64,000 nucleotides of DNA from a virus: IMG/VR virus record IMGVR_UViG_3300050821_005065, positions 1 to 64,000 of that record; one strand, written 5' to 3'. This document shows positions 54,441 to 61,569 of the stretch, in pieces. The notes beneath the pieces are model-generated. The model had not been told where the DNA came from. It did not search any database and saw nothing but the letters and a program-made list of their open reading frames with translations. Numbering within the stretch: position 1 is the first letter of the stretch; each line of letters opens with the position of its first letter. Both the position numbers and the translations under genes were made by a program.

Positions 54441-54494
54441 CGCTCACCATCTCCTCAGTCTGAGTCTTTGCTCTTATCCAGATACCCTCATGGC

Positions 54495-55163
54495 TCACAC
54501 CCGCGCCAGCTTCTCTTTGCGAGGAAACCATTTTGCGGGTACTCCGGGAGGAATCTGCCTCATCCTGTCTGGAGTAAGGCGGTAGCGTTCGGCTTCTTTG
54601 GGATCAACCATTTCTCCGTTGCCGTAGAACACTACGTCGCATCGTTCATGCAGGCGTTCCTTGTGACACGCTCCAGTATCGCAGGTTCCGCATGAGCGCC
54701 CGAAGGCCCATTGATGAAAACAAATTTCCTTACCGCAGCACATGCAATGAAACGGCGGCGTAAAGTTCCAGCCCTTGTAATCGCGAAAGCAAATATCCAC
54801 CGGAGCGGGCGCATGAACGGTGCCGAAAGAACACAATCGGCAGGACGGATGCTCGGCTGTCGGAGCATGGTAGCCGTGGCAGTCGAGGCAATAGGGAAGC
54901 CGTTCGCCGTCAGCGCATTGATTTTTCCAGCCGTTCCGTTCGCGCATGGCATCGAATCTGGCCTTGCGCTGTAAACACTCCTCGACGATGATTCTGTACT
55001 TCTCCGCGTCGGCAAGTTCGTCTACGGTAATATGGAACCCGACGCAGCCCCAACCGCCACGGCCACATCCGTAACCGTGCAATGCGTCCATATTGGGAAA
55101 TCCAACCTCCGGCACCAAGCTATCGCCGCAAGATGGGCATTTAATTTCTGGAAACTTCGCCAT
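54495..55163 (-). CDS. Multi-zinc-site Cys-rich protein (222 aa)
   Basis: Strong ribosome site (GGGAGGAAGCGAAA). At least sixteen cysteines in ribbon-like pairs: CPSCGDS, GCGRGGWGC, CLDCHGYH, CRLCSFG, CMCCGKE and CGTCDTGAC. The C-terminal 50 residues are basic. No enzyme signature. It may be a nucleic-acid- or protein-binding factor. Function is unknown. Confidence 0.7.
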   Translation of the reverse strand: MAKFPEIKCPSCGDSLVPEVGFPNMDALHGYGCGRGGWGCVGFHITVDELADAEKYRIIVEECLQRKARFDAMRERNGWKNQCADGERLPYCLDCHGYHAPTAEHPSCRLCSFGTVHAPAPVDICFRDYKGWNFTPPFHCMCCGKEICFHQWAFGRSCGTCDTGACHKERLHERCDVVFYGNGEMVDPKEAERYRLTPDRMRQIPPGVPAKWFPRKEKLARV

Positions 55164-55207
55164 TTTCGCTTCCTCCCTTTCTTATCTCGTGGCACACAGC
55201 AGAACCT

Positions 55208-55459
55208 TCAGGGCTTCACAACTTTCCAATCTCGACACGAAAGCGTCCAGTTGCCCTCAAGCGGCGATTCTTCCGGCTTACCATTGTGCGAAATTGTCTT
55301 TGCCATGATGTTCCGTTCTCCGATGGCCGTCAGTTCAATGACGGTAGGCCCGTAACCTTCGTCGCCGACCAAGCGCGTACCCACTTTCCAACCGTTGTTC
55401 CGGCATACATCCGCGTCCGAATACTCTCCCGGTTTCTGATAAGTCCATTTCATAGACAT
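55208..55459 (-). CDS. Conserved-type small phage protein (83 aa)
   Basis: The core CRNNGWKVGTRLVGDEGYG followed by TVIELTAIGERNIMAK resembles a small beta-barrel-like protein seen in many phages with no assigned function. It ends with SCRDWKVVKP. MSMKW and MKW are both possible starts. Confidence 0.65.
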   Translation of the reverse strand: MSMKWTYQKPGEYSDADVCRNNGWKVGTRLVGDEGYGPTVIELTAIGERNIMAKTISHNGKPEESPLEGNWTLSCRDWKVVKP

Positions 55460-55519
55460 ACGTTTTAACCCTCACTCCTAACCGCCCTGTCACGGCGGCA
55501 GGATCAGGATTAAACCCGA

Positions 55520-56242
55520 CTACCCTCCAAACTTCGCTTTTCCAACCGCATTCCCCAGGTTGTCGCCAGCCTTTTCAAGCGCTCCTACTACCCGGTTATG
55601 GCCCACATGGAACTGCTTTCCCTTCACTTCTGGCGCGGCTTTTGCGATAGTGTCTACGGCATGATTCCACGTATTCTGGAAGCTCTTTGGCGTTGGAGCC
55701 GCTTGTAGTCGCGCAACCACTTCTCCGTGCTCCGTGATCGCTCCTGTCATCATTGGCGTTACGCTCCCTTTGATTACCGGAATGAGAGCCAAGAACGCAT
55801 CCAAGGTGCCCGTAATAGCTTCTGCGGCGCCTTCTACCCGCGCTTGCGTATTGGCATCCTTGATGTTTAGTGTCGGAAGAATGGTCGGCAGGTCGCCGGT
55901 AAGCGACTTGGCAACAGTTTCGATTTGTCCGATGAGCCCGGGCTGTGAGGCTGCCGGCGCTGTCTTGTATTGCGTGATGAGGGTTTGTAACTCGGCCAAT
56001 CCCGCGGTAAATTTCGCTTGCCAGGTCTGAATCGCTGCCAGAGCTTCCGGTGCAACCTTGCTCCCTAGGGCTGTAAGGATCCCAACAAAGGCTGTCCCGG
56101 CCGCCCCGATCAACGGAATCAAAGCCGAAGCCGTAGCGGTCCAAATCGTCGTACACCCAGAGAGAGTTAAGCAGAAGGTTGTGATCACAAGGATCAGGAA
56201 GAGTCGATTGAGGCGGTAGTGGTGGCGTGCGAGAAAGTTCAT
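55520..56242 (-). CDS. Predicted lipoprotein (240 aa)
   Basis: Ribosome site AAAGGAGACTACT. A basic N-terminus, hydrophobic stretch and lipobox (FCLTLSGC, Cys29) predict a lipid-anchored protein. A second hydrophobic segment (ASALIPLIGAAGTAFVGIL) follows, then long Ala/Thr/Gln-rich helices. Such phage lipoproteins can block superinfection or act in lysis. Role not shown by the sequence. Confidence 0.7.
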   Translation of the reverse strand: MNFLARHHYRLNRLFLILVITTFCLTLSGCTTIWTATASALIPLIGAAGTAFVGILTALGSKVAPEALAAIQTWQAKFTAGLAELQTLITQYKTAPAASQPGLIGQIETVAKSLTGDLPTILPTLNIKDANTQARVEGAAEAITGTLDAFLALIPVIKGSVTPMMTGAITEHGEVVARLQAAPTPKSFQNTWNHAVDTIAKAAPEVKGKQFHVGHNRVVGALEKAGDNLGNAVGKAKFGG

Positions 56243-56300
56243 AGTAGTCTCCTTTGAAAAAGTGTGAGGGATGGCCGCCGGTTAAGACGGCCACTCCGGG

Positions 56301-56498
56301 TTAGTTCTTCGTTTTCACGTAGACGCTCGTCCAGGTCACGGTTGGATCGTCTGGAGATACAGTGGTTGCTGCGAATTCCGGATAGCCGCCTGCGTTGGCG
56401 ATTTCGGCATTCAGGGCGTCGGTCCACTGCTGCGGTGTCATGCCTTCAGTGGTAGCTACGGCTGGCAGGAATCGGCCATCCGGAGGGTTCGGGGACAT
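56301..56498 (-). CDS. Small hypothetical protein (65 aa)
   Basis: Good ribosome site (AAGGAGAAACTCA); the start MSPNPPDGRF is preferred over an upstream in-frame ATG. Contains MTPQQWTDALNAEIANAGGY then a beta C-terminus. Unrecognised. Confidence 0.6.
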   Translation of the reverse strand: MSPNPPDGRFLPAVATTEGMTPQQWTDALNAEIANAGGYPEFAATTVSPDDPTVTWTSVYVKTKN

Positions 56499-56546
56499 TG
56501 AGTTTCTCCTTGTGCGTTTGAAATAAAATGCCAAAGAACTCTATTT

Positions 56547-57467
56547 TTAACTCTCTAATTCGTTAACCTGCCACATCCACACGCCGTTCTCGCGCACTGG
56601 CATCGCGTCAGGGAATCTCGAACGCACGCGATGCCCAGCGGTCGGATCATCGTCCATCGCGCAAGGCACATACTTAAGACAGCCTTGGGGATAACTCTTA
56701 TCCGGATAAAGTTCTACCGAGAAATCGAGCGCGGCGAAGCGATCCTCCGGCCAGTCGGACCCATCCACCGTGCTGTTTTCGTGAGTCATCGCTGCAGTTC
56801 TCATAACCATTCTCCAAAGATTAAGCGTGGTCTCCATTTCGAGCACAAAGGGCTGCCCGTCACAGATCACGTTTTTATCGTCCTCTGTGTCATAGCAGCG
56901 GTTGGACAGCGCGGGCCTGCTATCCCCTGGTTCCCCGTGGGGTCCAACATCGAACCGGGCGACGGCAGACACCAACTGATATTTACGCTTGTTTAATTCC
57001 CGCCCTCGCACGATATGAAAATAGTAGGTTGGATTCGTGATGTCGTCGCAAATGCCGCGGCGCACAGTATGCAACTCGATGACGTAGCCAGGGAACAGTT
57101 GCGGGAACTTCTCGTCGGCCGTCGGGCACCACCGAAACTCGTTCGGCTTTCCGGTTGCTAAGTTGATTGTCGAGATGCCCTTGGTTCCATCGACCGATTG
57201 AATCGCTTCGCAGTTCTCAGGACACTCAAAGTCGGACGCTTTTACGCTGCGTGCGAGTACTCCATAGGCAAGAATCATCACACACGCCGTCGCCGCTAAG
57301 ACTGGAATCCCCCAGACTGCCAGACCGTGCCGTTCTCCATCCTCCAGCCAGTTCCACGCGCTTTGCACTTCCCGCTTCCAGCGAATCACGTTTTCTTTCT
57401 CCTGCTCTGCGGTCCAGATGGGTGTTCCGGGGAACTTCTGGGTATTATGTCCGAAGAAGCGAATCAT
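56547..57467 (-). CDS. Single-pass membrane protein with Cys-rich exterior domain (306 aa)
   Basis: Residues 1-50 are cytoplasmic-type and charged; one transmembrane helix (LAVWGIPVLAATACVMILAY, about 49-68) is followed by a 235-residue domain with about eight cysteines (ECPENCEAI at the start), likely periplasmic. No enzymatic motif. Ribosome site AAAGGAGC. Envelope function is inferred from topology. Confidence 0.65.
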   Translation of the reverse strand: MIRFFGHNTQKFPGTPIWTAEQEKENVIRWKREVQSAWNWLEDGERHGLAVWGIPVLAATACVMILAYGVLARSVKASDFECPENCEAIQSVDGTKGISTINLATGKPNEFRWCPTADEKFPQLFPGYVIELHTVRRGICDDITNPTYYFHIVRGRELNKRKYQLVSAVARFDVGPHGEPGDSRPALSNRCYDTEDDKNVICDGQPFVLEMETTLNLWRMVMRTAAMTHENSTVDGSDWPEDRFAALDFSVELYPDKSYPQGCLKYVPCAMDDDPTAGHRVRSRFPDAMPVRENGVWMWQVNELES

Positions 57468-57485
57468 CGGAATGGTGCTCCTTTG

Positions 57486-57902
57486 TTAAGTTTGTATTCC
57501 GCAATGCTCAGGCTTCCAGTAGTTCGCTAGATAAATGTCGAGGTCGAGGCTGCCTTGGGCTCGGTTCGCTCCCTTATGCAGTAGCGAGATGTTTAGATCG
57601 GAGTCGTCCCTTTTCCAGCCACCGCTCCCTTTGCTGCGGACATGGCCAAGTTCAACATCTCGATAATCCGTAAAGTGCTGATCACAGGCAGCGCACGGTC
57701 GGCTCTGCCTGAGCAATTCATCCTTCCTTCGCTTCAGCGCCGCCGGCGTTCTCTCAATATGCCCGTCTGGATACTGCCGAATCCCTGGGCCAATATATTT
57801 CCACTTGGGCTGCTTGATCCCAGCCCGAGCTGGTTGCTCTCCTCTGCCGCAGCAGGTTGTAGAGTTCTTGTGGCCGGGAATGGGACATGGCTTAGAGTTC
57901 AC
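57486..57902 (-). CDS. HNH endonuclease (138 aa)
   Basis: GTG start overlapping the upstream gene. CAACDQHF (about residue 70) begins the zinc-supported HNH core: DVELGHVRSKGSGG with the catalytic His, then DLNISLLHKGANRAQGS with Asn and His. This is a phage-type HNH nuclease that may act in mobility, packaging or host DNA cleavage. An N-terminal CPIPGHK...CCGRG adds another Cys cluster. Confidence 0.8.
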   Translation of the reverse strand: MNSKPCPIPGHKNSTTCCGRGEQPARAGIKQPKWKYIGPGIRQYPDGHIERTPAALKRRKDELLRQSRPCAACDQHFTDYRDVELGHVRSKGSGGWKRDDSDLNISLLHKGANRAQGSLDLDIYLANYWKPEHCGIQT

Positions 57903-58089
57903 AGCGTTTCACCTTAACCCGACCCAAAGTCCGCTGCCCCTCAAGCTCGGCATCCAACCGTTCTACCTCCTCTGGCTTCACAATCAACCGTAGTTTGTAG
58001 TCGGTTGCTTCTAGAAGGGCCAGCACTTCACGAACAAAGGCCGCCGACGAGGTAAAGCGCGACGATTCGAGGTCGAGCCAGTCTGCCAC
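57892..58089 (-). CDS. Small hypothetical protein (65 aa)
   Basis: GTG start just after the stop of the nuclease gene with GGAGG in that gene's last codons; a longer in-frame start at 58122 is less likely. Contains a helical stretch SSAAFVREVLALLEATDYKL and a basic end. Its 3' end overlaps the HNH gene. Function is unknown. Confidence 0.55.
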   Translation of the reverse strand: MADWLDLESSRFTSSAAFVREVLALLEATDYKLRLIVKPEEVERLDAELEGQRTLGRVKVKRCEL

Positions 58090-58090
58090 G

Positions 58091-58741
58091 TCAAGCCTCC
58101 AATTCTGCCGGTGAGACCGCACCCTTAGTAATCCGGTCCAATAGCCGCTTCCTCGCCGACGCTGCCGCTAAGATTTTGCGCTCCTCGCGCTCCACTTCGG
58201 CAACTTCATTCTCGCTCAACCCCAACAGTTTTCTCCGCCGTGAACTGACCGAACTGTGACGCCGCGACCTCACGACAGCTTCCGCCAGGTTGCGCGTTGT
58301 TTTAGTGGTGTCCATAGCCTTGATTGGCTGCACTCTGTTCACCGAATCTCCGTACCGCACGATGACGGAACGAAGAGAAATCCAAACGAATTTCTTTTTC
58401 ACTTCAGCCGCCGGACGAATCAAGTGGAAAGCTTTCTCGATTCCAAGGTGCCTGAGTTGCGCCCCCGGCTCCAACCGGAAAATGTAAAAGTCGATGCAGT
58501 TCTCAGCGCACATTTTGCCATGCCGTACGATATTGAATCCCCACCCGAGGCATCGACCTTTCTTATACGGCTCCCCCACCTTTACCTCAATGGTTGTTCC
58601 GCGACTCGTGTACAGATCGAACGGTGCCCACCGGCCAGTTTCATTGATTGACAGCCCTTTACCACGGAGCCAATGCCGCACCGAACGCTGACCGGAGATG
58701 CCGATATAATCACTATTATCATCATTTAACGATTTATTCAT
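58091..58741 (-). CDS. PD-(D/E)XK nuclease-like protein (216 aa)
   Basis: First gene of the reverse early operon. ATG at 58741 is favoured by the promoter spacing; a TTG at 58747 is possible. Residues 15-60 hold ISGQRSVRHWLRGKG, then WAPFDLYTSRGTTIEVKVG: Asp42, Glu52 and Lys54 form the P-F-D-x9-E-V-K active site of restriction-like nucleases. The C-terminal 75 residues are a basic helical region. It may be a recycling or defence-related nuclease. Its promoter is part of the divergent leaderless pair. Confidence 0.7.
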   Translation of the reverse strand: MNKSLNDDNSDYIGISGQRSVRHWLRGKGLSINETGRWAPFDLYTSRGTTIEVKVGEPYKKGRCLGWGFNIVRHGKMCAENCIDFYIFRLEPGAQLRHLGIEKAFHLIRPAAEVKKKFVWISLRSVIVRYGDSVNRVQPIKAMDTTKTTRNLAEAVVRSRRHSSVSSRRRKLLGLSENEVAEVEREERKILAAASARKRLLDRITKGAVSPAELEA

Positions 58742-58776
58742 GTACAAAATTTATACCGGAACACTATGCAAGTCAA
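58742..58776 (-). promoter_or_regulatory. Leaderless early promoter, reverse
   Basis: Read on the reverse strand: TTGACT (58776-58771), 17-bp spacer, TAAATT (58753-58748), 6 nt, then ATG at 58741. A TATAAA at 58755-58750 with a 15-bp spacer is an alternative -10. No ribosome site precedes the ATG. Confidence 0.65.
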
Positions 58777-58788
58777 TAGCCTATTGAC
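58772..58788. promoter_or_regulatory. 17-bp palindromic operator candidate between divergent promoters
   Basis: GTCAATAG-C-CTATTGAC, perfect 8-bp arms, lying over both divergent -35 elements. A dimeric repressor bound here could shut off both directions at once. Confidence 0.55.
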
Positions 58789-58818
58789 ATAACCCCTATT
58801 CCATGCGATAACGGTTAC
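58784..58818 (+). promoter_or_regulatory. Leaderless early promoter, forward
   Basis: TTGACA (58784-58789), 17-bp spacer, GATAAC (58807-58812), 6 nt (GGTTAC), ATG at 58819. The predicted transcript starts at or next to the ATG. Confidence 0.65.
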
Positions 58819-58998
58819 ATGGCAACCGCAACCTTCATCTCCGAACGACCGCCTCACATTCACTCGCCCATCCTAATCTTCGGCGAAGGAGTAGACCTTG
58901 AAGCCCAAGTGCCTGTAGGCTATGCCTGCTCTACTTGCCGGGAAGAACTTTGTTCGCTGGTGCCAAGGGAAATTCCCGAGTATCGGCTTGCATCGTAA
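58819..58998 (+). CDS. Small CxxC protein from leaderless promoter (59 aa)
   Basis: MATATFISERPPHIHSPILI onward, with CSTCREELC near residue 37. The ATG lies at the predicted transcription start. Its last 68 nt overlap the reverse-strand gene at 58931. Function is unknown. Confidence 0.6.
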   Translation: MATATFISERPPHIHSPILIFGEGVDLEAQVPVGYACSTCREELCSLVPREIPEYRLAS

Positions 58999-59338
58999 CT
59001 GATTTTGAATCCTCAATGAGCGGATGGCCACTTTTACATGGCTCGGATACGTGGGCATCTCCTTCGTCCGTTTTGACTGGCTTTCGGCTATCGGCCACCG
59101 GTACGGCCCATGGGGCTAACTGGTGAGGCGGTGAAGAATAGTCGTAGACTGTGTAGCGCCCGCCACTTTCGTTGCGGGTCCGCATTTCTACCGACTTGCT
59201 CCGAGAAAAAGCATTCTCCTTCTTGCGACCGAGCTTCAGGGTTAGCTCCACCCCATCCAGTTGCGTCGTTACCCTACAACGCTGCTTTCTGGAATTTCTA
59301 GCCTCTCGCTCGCGTTTTCCGGCCCTGTTCGCGCTCAT
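58931..59338 (-). CDS. Hypothetical basic protein (135 aa)
   Basis: MSANRAGKREREARNSRKQR onward: a very basic N-terminus, then a beta segment (VTTQLDGVELTLKLGRKKEN) and a polar C-terminal half with YTVYDYSSPPHQ. Its end overlaps the forward gene at 58819 in antisense. Ribosome site not evident. Function is unknown. Confidence 0.5.
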   Translation of the reverse strand: MSANRAGKREREARNSRKQRCRVTTQLDGVELTLKLGRKKENAFSRSKSVEMRTRNESGGRYTVYDYSSPPHQLAPWAVPVADSRKPVKTDEGDAHVSEPCKSGHPLIEDSKSVTMQADTREFPLAPANKVLPGK

Positions 59339-59445
59339 GTTTTAGCGGGTTACCTCATACGCCTACTAACCGCAGTCGCGTGTCTCTCCACGCCGCATCC
59401 GCTCATTCAGAATTCAAAGATCGCCGAATCCCTTCTTTCTCCAAA
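59339..59445. other. 107-nt gap with no supported gene
   Basis: Only an 18-residue reverse-strand reading frame is present; no hairpin or promoter is obvious. Confidence 0.4.
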
Positions 59446-59562
59446 CTACTTACGCCAATATGTGCTGACGCTAATCAATATCAACAGGCCAGCCATGATC
59501 CACAAAGCCGCTTCCGTCTCGCGCAGCACGCTGATCAGAGAGTTTACCTGGTCCGGCGTCAA
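59446..59562 (-). CDS. Single-pass membrane peptide (38 aa)
   Basis: TTG start overlapping the upstream stop (TTGA). Product: TPDQVNSLISVLRETEAALW then a hydrophobic helix (IMAGLLILISVSTYW) and RK. The coupling and clear topology support it. Confidence 0.5.
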   Translation of the reverse strand: MTPDQVNSLISVLRETEAALWIMAGLLILISVSTYWRK

Positions 59563-59711
59563 CGAATGCCTTCTTTCTCGGCACAGCGCCGGAGAGCTTC
59601 TTCGAGAGTCTGCACGTTGCTTCGGGCGTTCCACTTCTGCCGCAAAGCCGCCAGCCATTTCCGCGCTAGCGGCGTCAGCTCGAAGTTCATCAGTTTTTTC
59701 TTTCCTGACAT
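59559..59711 (-). CDS. Small helical basic protein (50 aa)
   Basis: MSGKKKLMNFELTPLARKWL onward, with NVQTLEEALRRCAEKEG at the end; the pattern suggests a small DNA-binding (ribbon-helix-helix-like) protein. It is served by the leaderless reverse promoter at 59712-59746, so it is a candidate early regulator. Confidence 0.55.
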   Translation of the reverse strand: MSGKKKLMNFELTPLARKWLAALRQKWNARSNVQTLEEALRRCAEKEGIR

Positions 59712-59746
59712 GCAATAGGTGTAGCGCACAATCTTTATTTCGTCAA
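59712..59746 (-). promoter_or_regulatory. Leaderless early promoter, reverse
   Basis: Reverse strand: TTGACG (59746-59741), 17-bp spacer, TACACC (59723-59718), 6 nt (TATTGC), ATG at 59711. Back-to-back with the forward promoter at 59757. Confidence 0.6.
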
Positions 59747-59756
59747 GAGATTTTAT

Positions 59757-59792
59757 TTGACTTTCTTTTTGCGCGGGAGTAAAACCCTGTGC
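59757..59792 (+). promoter_or_regulatory. Leaderless early promoter, forward
   Basis: TTGACT (59757-59762), 17-bp spacer, TAAAAC (59780-59785), 7 nt, ATG at 59793. The downstream gene begins ATGGCAACC, like those at 58819 and 60877. Confidence 0.65.
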
Positions 59793-60158
59793 ATGGCAAC
59801 CAACCTAGCGCAGCCTGATCTGTTTCCCATCCCTCCAAACCTCAAGCGCAGAGTCCGCGTCATCCCCAAGCCGAAACAGCCGCTCTGGAAATCCTTTTAC
59901 GCTTTCAATGAGGCCAATCCGCATGTGTACCGGAGAATCGTGCAACTGGCGCGGAAGGCGAAGATGCGGGGGCTAGAGCACTACTCAATGGATGGAATTT
60001 TTCACGTCATGCGCTGGGAGATTGCGATCCGGACGAAGAGTAGCGATCAGTTCCGCCTCAACGACCATCACACTTCTTTCTATGCGCGGATGGTGGATGA
60101 ACGGGAAGATGACTTAAAGGGTTTCTTCACTCTCAGGAAACAGAGGGCCAAGAAATGA
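59793..60158 (+). CDS. Conserved-type phage hypothetical protein (121 aa)
   Basis: The C-terminal half (MRWEIAIRTKSSDQFRLNDH onward with SFYARMVDEREDDLKGFF) resembles a small family common in phage and prophage early regions with no known function. The N-terminus is Pro-rich and basic. Served by the leaderless promoter immediately upstream; its stop overlaps the next ATG. Confidence 0.7.
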   Translation: MATNLAQPDLFPIPPNLKRRVRVIPKPKQPLWKSFYAFNEANPHVYRRIVQLARKAKMRGLEHYSMDGIFHVMRWEIAIRTKSSDQFRLNDHHTSFYARMVDEREDDLKGFFTLRKQRAKK

Positions 60159-60361
60159 TCCGTACTATGGAAGAGGTAGAACGCGAAACCGTACTCGCGG
60201 CGATTCAAGAAACTGGCTCCGCTATTGAAACCGCTCGACTGCTCAAGATGGGCAAAACCACAGTGTTCCGCAAGCTGAAGAAGTGGGGCGTACCTGTACC
60301 CGGAACGAATGGGCTGAGGAAGAAAAAGATTCCGGCTCCAGCTCTTCCTCCGAAGCAATAA
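60155..60361 (+). CDS. Fis-type helix-turn-helix regulator (68 aa)
   Basis: Starts at an ATGA overlap. Residues about 10-45 (VLAAIQETGSAIETARLLKM, then GKTTVFRKLKKWG) match the Fis/NtrC-type C-terminal HTH (HTH_8), with a basic Pro-rich tail. It could be a DNA-binding regulator of early or middle genes. Confidence 0.75.
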   Translation: MIRTMEEVERETVLAAIQETGSAIETARLLKMGKTTVFRKLKKWGVPVPGTNGLRKKKIPAPALPPKQ

Positions 60362-60365
60362 CCTG

Positions 60366-60467
60366 ATGCTGCCGCGCACACCGCAAGAGATTAAAGATGC
60401 TCAATTCCGCTGCCCAGGCTGCCAACGTCCAGTGCTCTTGCCGAATGGGAATGGGAATCACAGATGA
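60366..60467 (+). CDS. Zinc-knuckle micropeptide (33 aa)
   Basis: MLPRTPQEIKDAQFRCPGCQ then thirteen residues; one CxxC pair. The stop overlaps the next ATG (ATGA). Probable but short. Confidence 0.4.
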   Translation: MLPRTPQEIKDAQFRCPGCQRPVLLPNGNGNHR

Positions 60468-60829
60468 GAATTACTCCAACCGAAGCGAACACGCAAAAAG
60501 CCTGCTTAGAGTTGTTAGCCGCTCACAAGATATTCGCAGGCCGACTCAACACAGCGGGCATCAAGACCGCCAACGGATTCTTCCAGTGCCATAGCTTCGG
60601 GGCCGGGTGCGCGGATATTCTGGCGTTCGTTGCTGGCAAGGGGATGTGCTGCAATGAGTGCGACTGCGATTTAATCACGCCGCTCTGGATCGAAGTGAAG
60701 GCCCCGCACGGCCAGCAATCGCCCGAGCAAATCACTTTCCAGGTCTTCGTGGAATCGCTCGGACATCACTACTTGCTCATCCGGTCCATTGACCAGTTGG
60801 TGGCGTGGCTGAAAGAAAATGCGGGGTAG
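60464..60829 (+). CDS. VRR-NUC-type nuclease (121 aa)
   Basis: PD-(D/E)XK nuclease of the VRR-NUC family, often found in phage replication modules and able to cut branched DNA. Evidence: the N-terminal helix with Glu7 (TPTEANTQKACLELLAAHKI), RLNTAGIKT, GCADILAF with the catalytic Asp, then WIEVKAPHGQQSPEQITF with Glu-x-Lys and the family Gln. An inserted CCNECDC is unusual. ATGA overlap start. Confidence 0.85.
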   Translation: MRITPTEANTQKACLELLAAHKIFAGRLNTAGIKTANGFFQCHSFGAGCADILAFVAGKGMCCNECDCDLITPLWIEVKAPHGQQSPEQITFQVFVESLGHHYLLIRSIDQLVAWLKENAG

Positions 60830-60841
60830 CGCATTTTGTGC

Positions 60842-60876
60842 TTGACACATTTCTTCCCCTTTGTTACACTTTTGAC
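60842..60876 (+). promoter_or_regulatory. Leaderless early promoter, forward
   Basis: TTGACA (60842-60847), 17-bp spacer, TACACT (60865-60870), 6 nt (TTTGAC), ATG at 60877, followed by ATGGCAACC as at 58819 and 59793. Confidence 0.7.
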
Positions 60877-61047
60877 ATGGCAACCAAACAAAGCGTAGTG
60901 AAGGAGTTGCGGCTAAAGTATCCAGCCGGGTCGCCGCTGGACAAGATGGTGGACCGGCTGCAATCGCACTTCGGCATCGACAAGCCGGCAGTTTTGCAGA
61001 TGGCGCTCAAGAAGCTTTCGGATGCCACGTTCGGAGGCGCGAAGTGA
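60877..61047 (+). CDS. Small DNA-binding-like protein (56 aa)
   Basis: MATKQSVVKELRLKYPAGSP, then a helical region (MVDRLQSHFGIDKPAVLQMA) resembling a ribbon-helix-helix or short HTH fold. Directly downstream of a leaderless promoter. The stop overlaps a GTG start. Candidate repressor or accessory regulator. Confidence 0.6.
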   Translation: MATKQSVVKELRLKYPAGSPLDKMVDRLQSHFGIDKPAVLQMALKKLSDATFGGAK

Positions 61048-61208
61048 GAAACATCGAACTGTACCACAAGGAAATCGAGAGTCTGGACCCTCTGCAGAGG
61101 AATGTGTTCTTGAATCTGTTTGTGGGCGCACTCGCCGCACTGGTGGATGAGGAGACGTGGAAAATGGCGCTCAAGTCGGCACACCTCGGGAAGGCGGCAC
61201 TTCTATGA
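61044..61208 (+). CDS. Small helical protein (54 aa)
   Basis: GTGA overlap start; product RNIELYHKEIESLDPLQRNV onward, helical and moderately hydrophobic. The next gene's ATG overlaps its end. Function is unknown. Confidence 0.5.
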   Translation: MRNIELYHKEIESLDPLQRNVFLNLFVGALAALVDEETWKMALKSAHLGKAALL

Positions 61209-61384
61209 TGTTCCACCACGAACCCGACATCTACCTTGAAACCAAATGGCATCGAGGTAACTTGCTGGTCATGGGGCCGGTGGGCCGGATGCGGTTGCTG
61301 ATTGAGAAGGCGAATCGTACAGAGCGCATCTGGGGCATGGTGGAGTACTTTGTATTCTTTCGCTGGCTGTGGAGGGCGCAATGA
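61205..61384 (+). CDS. Small hypothetical protein (59 aa)
   Basis: ATGATG start overlapping the previous stop. Product MMFHHEPDIYLETKWHRGNL onward, beta-rich then a Trp/Phe-rich C-terminus. Unrecognised. Coupled on both sides. Confidence 0.5.
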   Translation: MMFHHEPDIYLETKWHRGNLLVMGPVGRMRLLIEKANRTERIWGMVEYFVFFRWLWRAQ

Positions 61385-61569
61385 TCGAATCTTGGACTCC
61401 TCCGCGTCATGCTCTTGCAACCTTGGTGGCTTGCTCCGGCGATTTAGAGATGGCTTTCAGCATCGCCAAATCGAACGCCAAGCAGACGGCTCTGGCGGAC
61501 AATAGCACTTACTGGTTCTGGGCAGAGGTCAGAAATTCTTTGACTTCAGAGAAGGCGGCACAATGCTGA
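61381..61569 (+). CDS. Small hypothetical protein (62 aa)
   Basis: ATGA overlap start. MIESWTPPRHALATLVACSG then a helical segment, ending KAAQC. Function is unknown; 7-nt overlap with the next gene. Confidence 0.5.
   Translation: MIESWTPPRHALATLVACSGDLEMAFSIAKSNAKQTALADNSTYWFWAEVRNSLTSEKAAQC

Noticed and set aside
53926-54498. Long reverse frame across two smaller genes
   Set aside because: After about 36 residues it becomes Arg-rich and protein-unlike, while other frames show plausible proteins; only its start is kept as frameshift evidence.
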